The notes: generated by a model not told the origin, from the sequence alone. Counted from the first letter of the stretch, positions 1 to 8,985 are shown. The stretch is 64,000 nucleotides of DNA from Metallumcola ferriviriculae (GCF_035573695.1 NZ_CP121694.1:348501-412500); one strand, 5' to 3'. Numbers and translations: made by a program.

Positions 1-432
1 GTCTTCTTCAACAGAGTTGTCTTCGAACCTGTTACAAAAGCCGTCAAATTCTCCGTGGAAAGCCGCAAGTTTTTTGCTAAATCCTGCTCTATTACGTAGC
101 TTGATAATTTCAAATAGGCTAATTTCGCTTAGGTTGGCAGGTAGCTTTAAATGAATGATATTTTGGGCCACTTTTATTTCCTTTTGGCCGCCATTATCTA
201 AACCTGCCAGCAGTCTAAATATATTCTGTTCGTCATTATCAGTGATGGCCGCCATACCATGCTTATCTGCGATTGTGTTCGCTTGGATAGATAAATACAT
301 ATCTCGTATTTCTTTAGCAACCAGTATTCCATAGAGAGTAAATGTTCCTAAGGAATAATTTTTACAATACTCCTCAAAATTGACGGAATATTTATCCGCC
401 AAAATAATATATGGCTTATAGTATTTGTCCAC
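1..432 (-). CDS. Hypothetical protein, C-terminus cut by window edge
   Basis: Reading the minus strand from a GTG at 432 gives about 144 codons without a stop, running off the left edge. The frame begins Val-Asp-Lys-Tyr-Tyr-Lys-Pro-Tyr and is mixed alpha-type, soluble, with an acidic end. A TAA lies immediately before the GTG and no ribosome site is visible, so this may be the 3' part of a gene whose start was lost by a frameshift or deletion, fitting the decayed genes that follow. I do not recognise the family. Confidence 0.45.
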   Translation of the reverse strand, partial: MDKYYKPYIILADKYSVNFEEYCKNYSLGTFTLYGILVAKEIRDMYLSIQANTIADKHGMAAITDNDEQNIFRLLAGLDNGGQKEIKVAQNIIHLKLPANLSEISLFEIIKLRNRAGFSKKLAAFHGEFDGFCNRFEDNSVEED

Positions 433-547
433 TTATCATAATTACTCTTAAGCTTTGGGTCGGATATTATAAAAATGGCTGTTTCGTGGGATTAGGAAAG
501 TAGCAGGTAGAACAAATACTAAAGTTTATCTAAATAAAGCATTTGGT

Positions 548-1081
548 TTAGATAGCTTTTTCTTCGCCGGTGTTTAAGGTAAAGACCAATGGAATAATGA
601 ACAACACTACCAAGGAAGCAACATAAAGACCGGTGACAGGTGTATATAAATCTCCAATGTAACCAATAAGACCTACACCCAAGGATCCTAGGGTACCACC
701 TATGCCCATTACCAAACCGGAAGCCATACCTTTATTTTTCGGAAAAAGGCGATGGCTAATTACCATCGTAACCGGTCCAGAAGAATTTAATGAGGCGCCT
801 AGTAAAGCGATCAAAACAAAAGCAGCGAAGATGTTTTGTGTCTTTAAAAAGAGTACCATCCAAGTACTAGATAGAAGAGCAGACCCTATTATGATTGGCT
901 TAGGCCCAAAAGTATCGGATAAGTAACCGCCGGCAATATTGCCAAAGGTACCCGCAATAAATAAGACTGAAAGCAGACCGGCATTTTCAAAAGTGGGCCG
1001 GTTCCACTGTTCCCACATTACCGGTACTATGGTCATAGTGGACAAGACGGTCATAGAATTCAAACCAACAATTGCCATCAA
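548..1081 (-). pseudogene. MFS transporter, C-terminal half only
   Basis: The 177 codons contain about five to six membrane helices and the MFS loop pattern Gly-Gly-Tyr-Leu-Ser-Asp near residue 52, so they correspond to the second six-helix half of a major facilitator permease. Full-length members have about 400 residues. The frame stays open upstream only to 1177, where a stop occurs, and no first-half helices are found further upstream. The TTG at 1081 has no convincing ribosome site. The most likely reading is a 5'-truncated remnant. The substrate cannot be told. Confidence 0.6.
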
Positions 1082-1551
1082 ACTGCGGGAACGCCTCAGC
1101 CCGGAAAGAAATTCAGGCGTAATAAGTTTTGTACATTGAAAATAATAACGCTGAGAAATTAGAGAGTCAACCTTTTTTCAAATTATTATTAATATATTTT
1201 TCGCTGAGACAACAGATAAAAGTAATATGCCGCCGGGTTTTAATAAGCGTTTATTATATCTGCTGCGGTCTGAAGTGTTATAATCATGCCTGATTTACTG
1301 ATTTCACCTGAAAATCAGGACCGTATCATGTTTCATAGACTTTCCAAGCTGCGTTCTGGGATCTTTAGTATTTTTCACGATTACTCAGTTTGCCTTAGAA
1401 CTACAGTAAAAGAGTAAAGGTAAAAATGGATACATAGCAGGTGAAAATGACTCAATTAAAGAATAGCAAGATATAAAGACGAACATAGTAGTATAAAGCC
1501 GCACGGAATTTCTGTAGGCTCGTCTTAAATCTTCGGGAGGGATAAAGCAGA
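1082..1551. other. Intergenic, no gene recognised
   Basis: About 470 bases with stops in all frames and AT-rich runs. The only clear element is the flavodoxin ribosome site (GGGAGGG, about 1536-1542) at its right end. No tRNA, riboswitch or convincing promoter pair was recognised. Confidence 0.5.
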
Positions 1552-2091
1552 GTGTTCAGAGCAGCCGTAATATACTGGAGTAATACCGGTAATACACAAA
1601 AAGTAGCTCAAAAGGTAGCAGAAGGGCTAAAAGAAGGTGATGCGTCAGTCGATATTATAGATGTTAAAAAGACGGTAGATATTGACTTTTTTGACTACGA
1701 CCTTATCTGTATCGGGACTCCGTCTTATCATTGGCACCCGCCAAAGCCTATGAACGATTTTTTAAAAACCGCATTTAAGAAGTATCAGAAGGAAGGCAAA
1801 GTAAAACTTGGGTCACCAAAGATTGGTGGAAAAAATGCTCTGATTTTCTGTACCTATTCTGGGCCACATACGGGGAAAAATGAGGCAGAGCCAGTGGGCA
1901 AGTATGTCGGTCAGTTTTTGGAACATATAGGTTTTAATTTGCTGGATGAATGGTATATCTTAAGTGAATTCCACGGGTCCGAAGAAAATAGCACTAAAGG
2001 GCGAATGGGTGATATTAGGGGACTTCCTGATGAAAAAAAATTAAATGAAATTAGGGTAAAAGCGTTAGAGTTGGTTAAGACACTTGGCTAA
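1552..2091 (+). CDS. Flavodoxin-family protein
   Basis: A 179-residue protein beginning with a beta strand followed by the FMN phosphate loop Ser-Asn-Thr-Gly-Asn-Thr at residues 10-15, the flavodoxin signature. The Thr-Pro-Ser-Tyr-His-Trp segment near residue 60 and the Thr-Tyr-Ser-Gly-Pro-His segment near 105 match the other FMN-contact loops. It should be a cytoplasmic FMN electron carrier or FMN-dependent oxidoreductase. The GTG start is supported by GGGAGGG about ten bases upstream. It is the only clearly intact gene in the first 2.9 kb and stands alone, with its own terminator. Confidence 0.85.
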   Translation: MFRAAVIYWSNTGNTQKVAQKVAEGLKEGDASVDIIDVKKTVDIDFFDYDLICIGTPSYHWHPPKPMNDFLKTAFKKYQKEGKVKLGSPKIGGKNALIFCTYSGPHTGKNEAEPVGKYVGQFLEHIGFNLLDEWYILSEFHGSEENSTKGRMGDIRGLPDEKKLNEIRVKALELVKTLG

Positions 2092-2112
2092 CTTCCTACG
2101 TAGTTTTAACGG

Positions 2113-2139
2113 CACTCTCTATTCAGGGGGTGTTTTTTT
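2113..2139 (+). terminator. Terminator of flavodoxin gene
   Basis: An 8-bp stem CACTCTCT/AGGGGGTG (with G-U pairs) and a 4-base loop is followed by seven T residues, 22 bases after the flavodoxin stop. Confidence 0.75.
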
Positions 2140-2305
2140 AATACAATCAGAGTAATTACTTATCCAAAAAAAGACTCATGTTTTGTCAAAAAATAGTGAA
2201 AGATAGAAAAGTATAAAGAATGTGAAAGAAGATGATGCAGATGCAAAGTCCCATTGGCAATATCATCAAAAGATATTCGAGAGAAAAAGAAAATGAAAAT
2301 TTAAG

Positions 2306-2754
2306 TTGCGACTAGGTATGCAAATCAGGTTACTGTAGTACATCAGTTTGACCATTTTCAGGCCAGTGAGGGCGCACAGCAGGAAGCCCTAAACAATGAA
2401 AAGATAAGGTAATATGGGACTCCGAGGTTAGAGAAATGCACGGGGAAGATCACTTGACGAGTGTAACTATTGAAAATGTTAAGACGAGTAAAACATCTAA
2501 GATTGGAGCTGATGGAGTCTTCGTATATATCGGCACTGCGCGAAATTATAAACAAATTCGAAGGTAAAGTGGAAATGAACCAATGGCATTATATCAAGAC
2601 AGATAAACTAATGGCAACTAATGTACCGGGTGTCTTTGCCGCCGGTGACATTAGAGATAAAGTATATCGGCAGGCAGTTCTGGCTGCTGCTGATGGGGCA
2701 ATCGCAGGCATTGAGGCGGAAAAATATTTAGTCAAACAGTCTGCTAAAGGCTAG
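2306..2754 (+). pseudogene. trxB: Thioredoxin reductase remnant with two frameshifts
   Basis: Three consecutive reading frames together spell the C-terminal part of a thioredoxin reductase. Frame 1 from about 2314 gives Asn-Gln-Val-Thr-Val-Val-His, the NADPH-domain strand, and Ala-Leu-Asn-Asn-Glu-Lys-Ile-Arg, up to a stop at about 2410. Frame 3 continues Val-Ile-Trp-Asp-Ser-Glu-Val and runs through Ala-Asp-Gly-Val-Phe-Val-Tyr-Ile-Gly to a stop near 2565. Frame 1 resumes with Met-Ala-Thr-Asn-Val-Pro-Gly-Val-Phe-Ala-Ala-Gly-Asp, the FAD-binding end motif, to 2754. The FAD-binding N-terminus and the Cys-x-x-Cys site are missing. The gene is therefore dead. The ATG at 2470 opens only the last fragment and is not a real start. 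Confidence 0.8.
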
Positions 2755-2793
2755 TTGAATATCTAGCCCAGAATATTATTTCATGAAAGTTAG

Positions 2794-2955
2794 AAAGCCC
2801 TTGGCTGCGGGACAGTATATATTCCGCGACAGCTACAGCTTGTCGGTGCGTTGGGGGCTGCATTAGCGAAGCGACAAGTCGAAATAGGCAAGGAGGTAAT
2901 TCCAAGGCTAAGGCCTTTGGTCCATGGGCAGCGACATAATCTACTTAAACAATAG
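2794..2955 (+). pseudogene. Possible acyl-CoA dehydratase activase (BadF/HgdC-type) C-terminal remnant
   Basis: A short open stretch reads Tyr-Ile-Pro-Arg-Gln-Leu-Gln-Leu-Val-Gly-Ala-Leu-Gly-Ala-Ala-Leu-Ala. The Gly-Ala-Leu-Gly-Ala-Ala-Leu element preceded by Pro and Gln is what I recall as the C-terminal signature of the ASKHA-fold ATPases that activate 2-hydroxyacyl-CoA dehydratases. There is no start, no ribosome site and no upstream domain. It would be another relic in this decayed stretch. The match is short and could be chance. Confidence 0.3.
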
Positions 2956-2976
2956 CAAGATACCCTAAGCAAACAA

Positions 2977-3966
2977 TTACAGATGGCACGCAACAAAATG
3001 GCCGCCCTCAACTTGACGCAGCAAAGGTTCTTCCTCCTTACATCGATTTGATGCATATAAGCAGCGGGTATGAAACGGGCATCCTAAAGGAGGGTTGATG
3101 GGATTTGGGATATCCCCCTGTAACAATATTCTAGTCCTTTCAATTTCGGGGTTTGGAATGGGAATTGCACTTAATAAGGCTTGTGTATATGGATGACGCG
3201 GCTGTCTGAAAAGTGTTTCCTTTGGGGCGAGTTCCAATATTTTTCCTAAATACATTACCCCGACTCTATTGCTGATGTGTTTAATTACACTCATATCATG
3301 GGTAATAAATAGGTAAGTAAGGTTAAACTCTTCCTGCAAGTCACGCAGTAAGTTGATTATCTGGGACCTTATCGAGACATCCAATGCTGATACCGGCTCG
3401 TCAGCAATAATTAATTTGGGTCTTAAAGCCAGTGCTCGGGCTATTCCTACTCGCTGTCGCTGCCCGCCGCTCAGTTCATGGGGGAAATGATAATAATGGT
3501 TCTGCTGCAGACCCACCGCATCCAATAATTCTTTAACGTTTTGCTTTCTTTCCTTTTTATTACCGACACCGTGGATTTCCAACGGTTCGCCAATCAACTC
3601 ACCAATAGTTAGGCGAGGGTTAAGCGAGGCCATCGGGTCTTGAAAGATTATTTGCATCTCGCGCCTCAAATAGCGTAGCCTACGTTCTTTAAAGGCGGTG
3701 ATATCGTTACCTTGGAAATATATGTTTCCGGAAGAGGGTTTTAACAAGCGTAGTATTAATCTAGCCACGGTGGTCTTGCCGCAGCCGCTTTCCCCAACTA
3801 GCCCAAAGGTCTCCCCGGCTTCAATTGAGAAGGAAACCTTGTCTACTGCATGCACCTGTCCCCTAACGCCTGAAAAAATCCCTTTACTAATAGGGAAGTA
3901 TTTGCACAAGTCTTGAACATCTATCAGCGATTTGGCTCCTGTGGAGCTAGCTATTGTAATTGGCAT
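2977..3966 (-). CDS. dppF: Oligo/dipeptide ABC importer ATPase, DppF/OppF type
   Basis: A 329-residue nucleotide-binding subunit. It shows Walker A Gly-Glu-Ser-Gly-Cys-Gly-Lys-Thr at about 58-65, the signature Leu-Ser-Gly-Gly-Gln-Arg-Gln at 165-171 and Walker B ending Ile-Ala-Asp-Glu at 187-190. The C-terminal extension with Cys-Pro-Phe-His-x-Arg-Cys is typical of oligopeptide-transporter ATPases. It would hydrolyse ATP in the cytoplasm as a heterodimer with the DppD-type partner encoded just upstream, 15 bases away. Last gene of the five-gene operon. The choice between peptide and nickel or other substrates cannot be made from the ATPase. Confidence 0.93.
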   Translation of the reverse strand: MPITIASSTGAKSLIDVQDLCKYFPISKGIFSGVRGQVHAVDKVSFSIEAGETFGLVGESGCGKTTVARLILRLLKPSSGNIYFQGNDITAFKERRLRYLRREMQIIFQDPMASLNPRLTIGELIGEPLEIHGVGNKKERKQNVKELLDAVGLQQNHYYHFPHELSGGQRQRVGIARALALRPKLIIADEPVSALDVSIRSQIINLLRDLQEEFNLTYLFITHDMSVIKHISNRVGVMYLGKILELAPKETLFRQPRHPYTQALLSAIPIPNPEIERTRILLQGDIPNPINPPLGCPFHTRCLYASNRCKEEEPLLRQVEGGHFVACHL

Positions 3967-3981
3967 TAGCCATGCCCCCCC

Positions 3982-4977
3982 TTATTTAATAGTATGCCAG
4001 CAGCGTACCCAACGCCCCGATTCCTTGCAAATCAAAGGGGGCTGTTCAATGCTGCAGTTGGATATTCTTGCTTCACATCGCGGGTGGAAACGGCACCCTT
4101 GCGGGAAAGAAGATGGGTTAGGACTATGCCCGGGAATGATATTAAGCCGCACTTTGTTTTCATCCAGCCGAGGAATTGCTAATAGCAGTCCCTGGGTATA
4201 AGGGTGCCCCGGGTCCCTAAAAAGGTCTTTTACCGGCGCTACCTCCACAACCTGGCCGGCATACATTACCACTACACGATGGGCAGTTTCTGCCACCACC
4301 CCTAAATCATGCGTAATCAATATTACCGAACTTCCTAATTCACTACTGCTTTTAACTATCAGGTCCAAAATTTGTGCTTGGATGGTGACGTCAAGTGCTG
4401 TAGTAGGTTCGTCAGCTATTAATAGTTTCGGGTTACAAGAAAGTGCCATCGCTATCATTACCCGCTGTCTCATGCCGCCGGAAAGTTGAAACGGGTATTC
4501 GCCTATTCTTTTTTCCGGGGAAGGAATGCCAACCAAACGCAACATTTCTACGGCCTTAGCTAAACCATCCTTTTTAGACAACCCCTGGTGCATCCTGATG
4601 CTTTCGTTGATTTGAAAGCCGATAGTATAGGCAGGGTTTAAAGAGGTCATCGGTTCCTGGAATACCATAGATATTTCTTTTCCTCGCATAAGGCGCATTT
4701 CTCCGGGACGCTTGGATAACAAATCTGAGCCTTCAAAAACTATTTCACCTTGAATTTTTCCAGGGGGACAGGGCACAAGCTGCATGATAGACCGGGCAGT
4801 GACGCTTTTACCGCTGCCTGATTCCCCGACTATGCCCAGGATTTCCCCACGGCGAACATGAAAGTTCACTCCGTCCACGGCTTTAACCAAGCCGTCTTCA
4901 GTGTTGAAATAAGTGCGCAAATCCCTGACAGATAATAAAACATCTTCACGATTAACCTTATCTTGCTGGGCAGCCAT
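3982..4977 (-). CDS. dppD: Oligo/dipeptide ABC importer ATPase, DppD/OppD type
   Basis: A 331-residue ATPase with Walker A Gly-Glu-Ser-Gly-Ser-Gly-Lys-Ser at 51-58, signature Leu-Ser-Gly-Gly-Met-Arg-Gln-Arg at 175-182 and Walker B Leu-Ile-Ala-Asp-Glu-Pro-Thr-Thr. The C-terminal oligopeptide-type extension has the Cys-Arg-Phe-His-Pro-Arg-Cys motif. Partner of the DppF-type protein; both couple ATP to the two permeases encoded upstream. Seventeen bases separate it from the permease gene, consistent with one transcript. ATG start at 4977 preceded by AGGAATT-like sequence. Confidence 0.93.
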   Translation of the reverse strand: MAAQQDKVNREDVLLSVRDLRTYFNTEDGLVKAVDGVNFHVRRGEILGIVGESGSGKSVTARSIMQLVPCPPGKIQGEIVFEGSDLLSKRPGEMRLMRGKEISMVFQEPMTSLNPAYTIGFQINESIRMHQGLSKKDGLAKAVEMLRLVGIPSPEKRIGEYPFQLSGGMRQRVMIAMALSCNPKLLIADEPTTALDVTIQAQILDLIVKSSSELGSSVILITHDLGVVAETAHRVVVMYAGQVVEVAPVKDLFRDPGHPYTQGLLLAIPRLDENKVRLNIIPGHSPNPSSFPQGCRFHPRCEARISNCSIEQPPLICKESGRWVRCWHTIK

Positions 4978-4993
4978 ATAAATTCCTCGCTTT

Positions 4994-5926
4994 TTAACGC
5001 AGTGATTTTCCTCTTTGCAAAGGGTCCAATTCCGTTCTCATCCAGCCGGATATAATGTTGAGAGATAAGACTGAAAGGGCGATTAATACACCGGGGAAAA
5101 CAACTAACCACCAACCGCCTGCGGTGATGTATTTTCTACCTTCACCAATAATTAAGCCCCACGAGGCCTTTGGCGGTTGGATCCCGTAGCCTAAAAAGCT
5201 CATTGTTGCTTCAGCCAGGATGATTCTCGCGACTTCCAGCACATAAAGTGTCAGCAAAGGGGAAAAAATGTTTGGAAAAATGTGCCGATACATTATCTTT
5301 CCGGGGGGTGTGCCAATTGCTTTAGCTGCTTCCACAAGGGGCCCGTCCCGGAGGGAAAGTACCAGGCCCCGGGCCATACGTGCATAGACCATCCAGCCGT
5401 TAAATGCCAGAGCCAAGACCAAATTGAATTCCCCGGGGCCCAGCACCATAACAAACACCAGCGCAATCAGCATTCCTGGAAAACAAAACTGGATATCGAC
5501 AAGCCGCATAATCAAGCCATCTATTCTACCGCCAAAATAACCGGCCGTAAGCCCTAATATAGTTCCAACAGTACCAGATACCAACATAACTAAGAAACCA
5601 ACTCTTAAGGAAACCCGTCCTCCCCACATTAGCCGGCTCAATACATCTCTTCCTTGTTGGTCAGTTCCCAAAAGGTGTTGAGAGGAACCTCCTTCTAGCC
5701 AAACAGGGGGGGTGAGCCTCTCCCAAATAGTTCCCTGGCCCGGGTCGAATGGTGAGAAAATTGGTGCCATGACGCTCGTCAAAATTACTACTGTAATAAA
5801 TGCCAGCGCAGTAAGCACTAGTTTATCCTTAAGTAATTTTTTTCCCATGGACTTTGCCATATAGAAACGGGGGCGAGAGGTTCTAATTTCACCGTTTGTA
5901 TCAGCTGCTACCGAGTTACTGTCCAT
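4994..5926 (-). CDS. dppC: Oligo/dipeptide ABC importer permease, DppC type
   Basis: A 310-residue inner-membrane permease. It has a hydrophilic N-terminus of about 30 residues, a first helix near 35-55, then the BPD_transp_1 core with Gly-Thr-Asp-x-x-Gly-Arg-Asp-Val-Leu-Ser-Arg at about 106-117. The EAA loop (Glu-Ala-Ala-Lys-Ala-Ile-Gly at about 200-206) contacts the ATPases. The ATG is supported by GGGAGGT seven bases upstream. It forms the translocation pore with the DppB-type permease. Confidence 0.92.
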   Translation of the reverse strand: MDSNSVAADTNGEIRTSRPRFYMAKSMGKKLLKDKLVLTALAFITVVILTSVMAPIFSPFDPGQGTIWERLTPPVWLEGGSSQHLLGTDQQGRDVLSRLMWGGRVSLRVGFLVMLVSGTVGTILGLTAGYFGGRIDGLIMRLVDIQFCFPGMLIALVFVMVLGPGEFNLVLALAFNGWMVYARMARGLVLSLRDGPLVEAAKAIGTPPGKIMYRHIFPNIFSPLLTLYVLEVARIILAEATMSFLGYGIQPPKASWGLIIGEGRKYITAGGWWLVVFPGVLIALSVLSLNIISGWMRTELDPLQRGKSLR

Positions 5927-5940
5927 GGTGTTACCTCCCT

Positions 5941-6861
5941 TTAATCATATTTAATGCGCGGGTCAAAGAAGGGATAGGTCAGGTCAATCACCAAATTAAG
6001 TAAACTAATAATTGAGGCGATAACAAAAGTTAGGGCTTGTAACAATGGAAAGTCCTGCTGGTTGATACTTTCAACCACCAACTGGCCCAAACCCGGCCAC
6101 CCAAAAACAACTTCAATCACTACAGTATAACCGGCCATCATCCGACCCAATTCCCAACCGGAGATTGTTACAATCGTGACGCCGGCATTTTTTAACGCAT
6201 GGCGTACCACTACCACCCATTCCGCCAATCCTTTTGACCGGGCAGTAACTATATATTGTTGCTGCAGTTGGTCTAGCATAGCCGACCTTACCATTTGGGT
6301 AATCCTTCCCAGAGGAAGTACCGAAAGAGTAACTGCGGGTAATACCAGGTGCCTCCACGTACCATAACCCGAAGTATAGAACCACCCAAGCTTTACTGCA
6401 AAAACTATTATCAGCATCAGACCCAGCCAAAAGTTTGGCAAGCATACACCCAGTAGTGACCCGGTAGAGCATATTTTGTCTAATAGAGATTTTGGTTTAA
6501 TTGCCGCCAGTACTCCCAATGGGACAGCCAAAGTAAAAGCAAGTAAAAAAGAAGTCACCAACAGTAGAAAAGTGGCCGGCAAACGCTCCAAAGCCACTGT
6601 TAAAGCCGGTTGGCGCTGCCACCAGGACAGACCGAAATCACCTTGTGCTACACCGGAGAAATAGGCCCACAGCTGTATCAAAAAGGGTTTATCTAGACCT
6701 AACTGATGGGTCAATTTTACTCGTTCCGCTATGCTGGCTTCTATTGGAAGCATCACATCCACCGGATTACCTATTGTCCGAGTTAAGACAAACACCAGCA
6801 GCGATACCCCGCAAACAACTATGATAGCGTTAATCAGCCTAATAAAAATGTATTTATACAC
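5941..6861 (-). CDS. dppB: Oligo/dipeptide ABC importer permease, DppB type
   Basis: An inner-membrane permease of 306 residues from the GTG at 6861, which follows a GGGGGGGAG ribosome site by a few bases and gives the usual Tyr-Ile-x-x-Arg-Leu start of DppB proteins. A longer frame to 6936 adds 25 residues with no ribosome site and unusual composition, so I reject that start. About six helices are visible, with the conserved Gly-Asp-Phe-Gly-x-Ser segment after the first loop and the C-terminal Asp-Pro-Arg-Ile-Lys-Tyr end. It pairs with DppC. Confidence 0.92.
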   Translation of the reverse strand: MYKYIFIRLINAIIVVCGVSLLVFVLTRTIGNPVDVMLPIEASIAERVKLTHQLGLDKPFLIQLWAYFSGVAQGDFGLSWWQRQPALTVALERLPATFLLLVTSFLLAFTLAVPLGVLAAIKPKSLLDKICSTGSLLGVCLPNFWLGLMLIIVFAVKLGWFYTSGYGTWRHLVLPAVTLSVLPLGRITQMVRSAMLDQLQQQYIVTARSKGLAEWVVVVRHALKNAGVTIVTISGWELGRMMAGYTVVIEVVFGWPGLGQLVVESINQQDFPLLQALTFVIASIISLLNLVIDLTYPFFDPRIKYD

Positions 6862-6959
6862 AAATTCTCCCCCCCTGGGGGCCAGCAGGTATAGAAACTG
6901 GGCAAGGAGTGGGTCAATCTGCCTCAAGGGTTTCACGACTTGTTCCCTGCCCTGCTGGA

Positions 6960-8519
6960 TTATTTTAACTTCATTTCATATACCGCAAGCCTCATATCCT
7001 GTCTGGGCTCATACTCTACGTAATCATGCATACCATAAATATCTTGAATGTTGATCAGAGAGATCCAGGCGGGGTCGTCATAAATTGCCTGACCTATTTC
7101 CCGGTAAAGCTGACTTCGTTTCTCTAAATCCATTTCTTTTCGTGCTGACTCGATTTTTGCATCCAATGTGTCGGGGTAGGATGATCCTGGGCCCTTGGTA
7201 TATACATATGTGCCGAATGTTCTGTCCGCATCGAAGATATCGTTACTGTGGAAGGTAAAAATCATGTCCGGAGAGCGCTCGCGGTCAAATAACACCCTTA
7301 ACCATTGTTGAAAACTAAGCATCTTTACTTCAACATTAAATCCTACCGCCCTAAGCATCTGGGCAATAGCTTCAATTTGTTCACCATCTTTTAACCAGCG
7401 GCCGCGTTCGCCAACAAACTCTAATTTCTCCCCATTGTAACCCGCTTCAGCCATTAATTCTTTAGCTTTTTCAGGGTCATACGGATAAGGTGCTAAATCT
7501 GGGTTATAACCAATATAGCCGGGCTTAAAGACTTGCCCCTGGGCTACAGTGGCATAACCTTGATAAAGGGCCTCGGCCAGAGCTCTTTTATCCACTGCGT
7601 AGCTTGCTGCCTGACGGAGGCGGACATCTTTCATTACGCCTTTAATGGCGTTAAGCCGTAAGAGGCTGAACTCCAGACCATCCACTGTTTTTACTTTAGG
7701 AAGGTCGGATACATATTCCGGAAGCATATTTGTTGCTACATCAATTTCGCCCGCCTTCAAGGCCTGCGCTCTGGTGGCATCTTCTTCAATAAAACGATAG
7801 ATGGCTGTTTTTACTGCCGGCTGAGGGCCCCAGTAATTCTCATTGGCCTCAATAGTTATGGATTGGCCACGCTTCCATTCCGTAAGTTTATAGGGTCCGG
7901 TACCGATTAATTGTAGGGGCACTTGGTCCGGGTTTGCCTCTACCCATTCCTTATTCATAATTTTAAGCAATGTTAATCTTACCTTGAAATTAGGGTCGGC
8001 TCCTTTGGTTGTGATTTGCACCTCTTCATCTGAAATCTTTTCTATTGCGTCAAAGCTTTCCCAATATCCCCTAATGTCGGAATTCAGCTCATCACTGATC
8101 TGACGCCGAACACTGAATACCACATCATCGGCGTTGAAGGGGCTGCCATTATGAAATTTTACGCCCTGACGCAGCTTTATTCGCCATGTTGTCTCATTGG
8201 TGGGGGTGACTTCCGTAGCCAATGCTGGAATGGGTTTTAATGACTGTCCATCCATAGCAAGCAAACCCTCCGCTACATTCTCCGTCACCGCACGCATATT
8301 ACCATCATCCGGGTATTGGACATCCATAGTGCTGGGCTCACTGGGGATTGCTATCCTAACGGTATCCCTCGTTTTTTGCTGGGGTGTTTCCTGCTGTTCC
8401 TGTACCTTCGAATTTTTGTCCACTTGTTTATCGCTGACGCTGCCTCCGCAGCCAGAAAGTATCAAACCAACACTCAAAACAAACATCAAAAACAAAGTGA
8501 CCACAGTAAATTTACGCAC
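6960..8519 (-). CDS. dppA: Peptide-type ABC importer substrate-binding lipoprotein (SBP family 5)
   Basis: A 519-residue extracellular solute-binding protein anchored by a lipid. The signal peptide ends in the lipobox Leu-Ser-Gly-Cys at residues 21-24. The mature protein has the family-5 hallmarks Lys-Leu-Arg-Gln-Gly-Val-Lys-Phe-His-Asn-Gly near residue 115 and Gly-Thr-Gly-Pro-Tyr near 205. The GTG start has GGGAGGG six bases upstream. First gene of the operon, so it delivers substrate to the permeases encoded downstream. Peptides are the default guess for this family; nickel or oligosaccharides are alternatives that sequence reading cannot exclude. Confidence 0.9.
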   Translation of the reverse strand: MRKFTVVTLFLMFVLSVGLILSGCGGSVSDKQVDKNSKVQEQQETPQQKTRDTVRIAIPSEPSTMDVQYPDDGNMRAVTENVAEGLLAMDGQSLKPIPALATEVTPTNETTWRIKLRQGVKFHNGSPFNADDVVFSVRRQISDELNSDIRGYWESFDAIEKISDEEVQITTKGADPNFKVRLTLLKIMNKEWVEANPDQVPLQLIGTGPYKLTEWKRGQSITIEANENYWGPQPAVKTAIYRFIEEDATRAQALKAGEIDVATNMLPEYVSDLPKVKTVDGLEFSLLRLNAIKGVMKDVRLRQAASYAVDKRALAEALYQGYATVAQGQVFKPGYIGYNPDLAPYPYDPEKAKELMAEAGYNGEKLEFVGERGRWLKDGEQIEAIAQMLRAVGFNVEVKMLSFQQWLRVLFDRERSPDMIFTFHSNDIFDADRTFGTYVYTKGPGSSYPDTLDAKIESARKEMDLEKRSQLYREIGQAIYDDPAWISLINIQDIYGMHDYVEYEPRQDMRLAVYEMKLK

Positions 8520-8533
8520 TGATTTCCCTCCCT

Positions 8534-8578
8534 TTACCTATTTGTTTTTTTATTATAAAAATTGAGGACAAGCCGCAT
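8534..8578 (-). CDS. Possible 14-codon leader ORF before dppA
   Basis: GGGAGG at 8584-8589 (minus strand) is followed, six bases later, by an ATG at 8578 that opens 14 codons and stops at 8534, just before the dppA ribosome site. The peptide is Met-Arg-Leu-Val-Leu-Asn-Phe-Tyr-Asn-Lys-Lys-Thr-Asn-Arg. The well-placed ribosome site is the only support; it could be chance. A TATAAT-like hexamer lies inside the same stretch. Confidence 0.25.
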   Translation of the reverse strand: MRLVLNFYNKKTNR

Positions 8579-8985
8579 TTACCACCTCCCAATTGTTTAT
8601 TGAAGCTGCATTAAGGGGACATGTTTGTTTGAGGTAAGAAAAACTACCCATATTTTAATTTATTCACAGTTTCGGGTTTAGGTCATAATTATGCGTTATA
8701 ACAGAAACTTAGTATGTTTTAACATTAATCGTGAACTCTACTATTAAGGTTTGTGTTGCTAGTCATGGTAAGGGTTCAGTGGAAGTAATCCGTAGTCAGC
8801 AAAACTTGAGCTAATAAAGTTTATTCAACAAATATCCATCCTAGTAAAAAGAAATACCCGCCAACAGAGGCGAGTGCAATATATTGTGATTTTTTATACG
8901 GGACATAGAATTTGTCCATCCTTGGAAAGCTAAGAGTATCAACTTTTGAGGGGCATGCGCTAATGCGATTAACCAGGACAGATAA
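8579..8985. other. Intergenic upstream of dppA
   Basis: About 400 AT-rich bases between the divergent dpp operon and the coat-protein relic. It must contain the dpp promoter, but no -35/-10 pair stands out. No RNA gene was recognised. The ORF on the minus strand at 8841-9068 is antisense to the relic and has no ribosome site. Confidence 0.4.

Noticed and set aside
2790-3056. 88-codon minus-strand ORF overlapping the end of dppF
   Set aside because: Cys/Arg/Leu-rich composition, overlaps a real gene in another frame and has no ribosome site.
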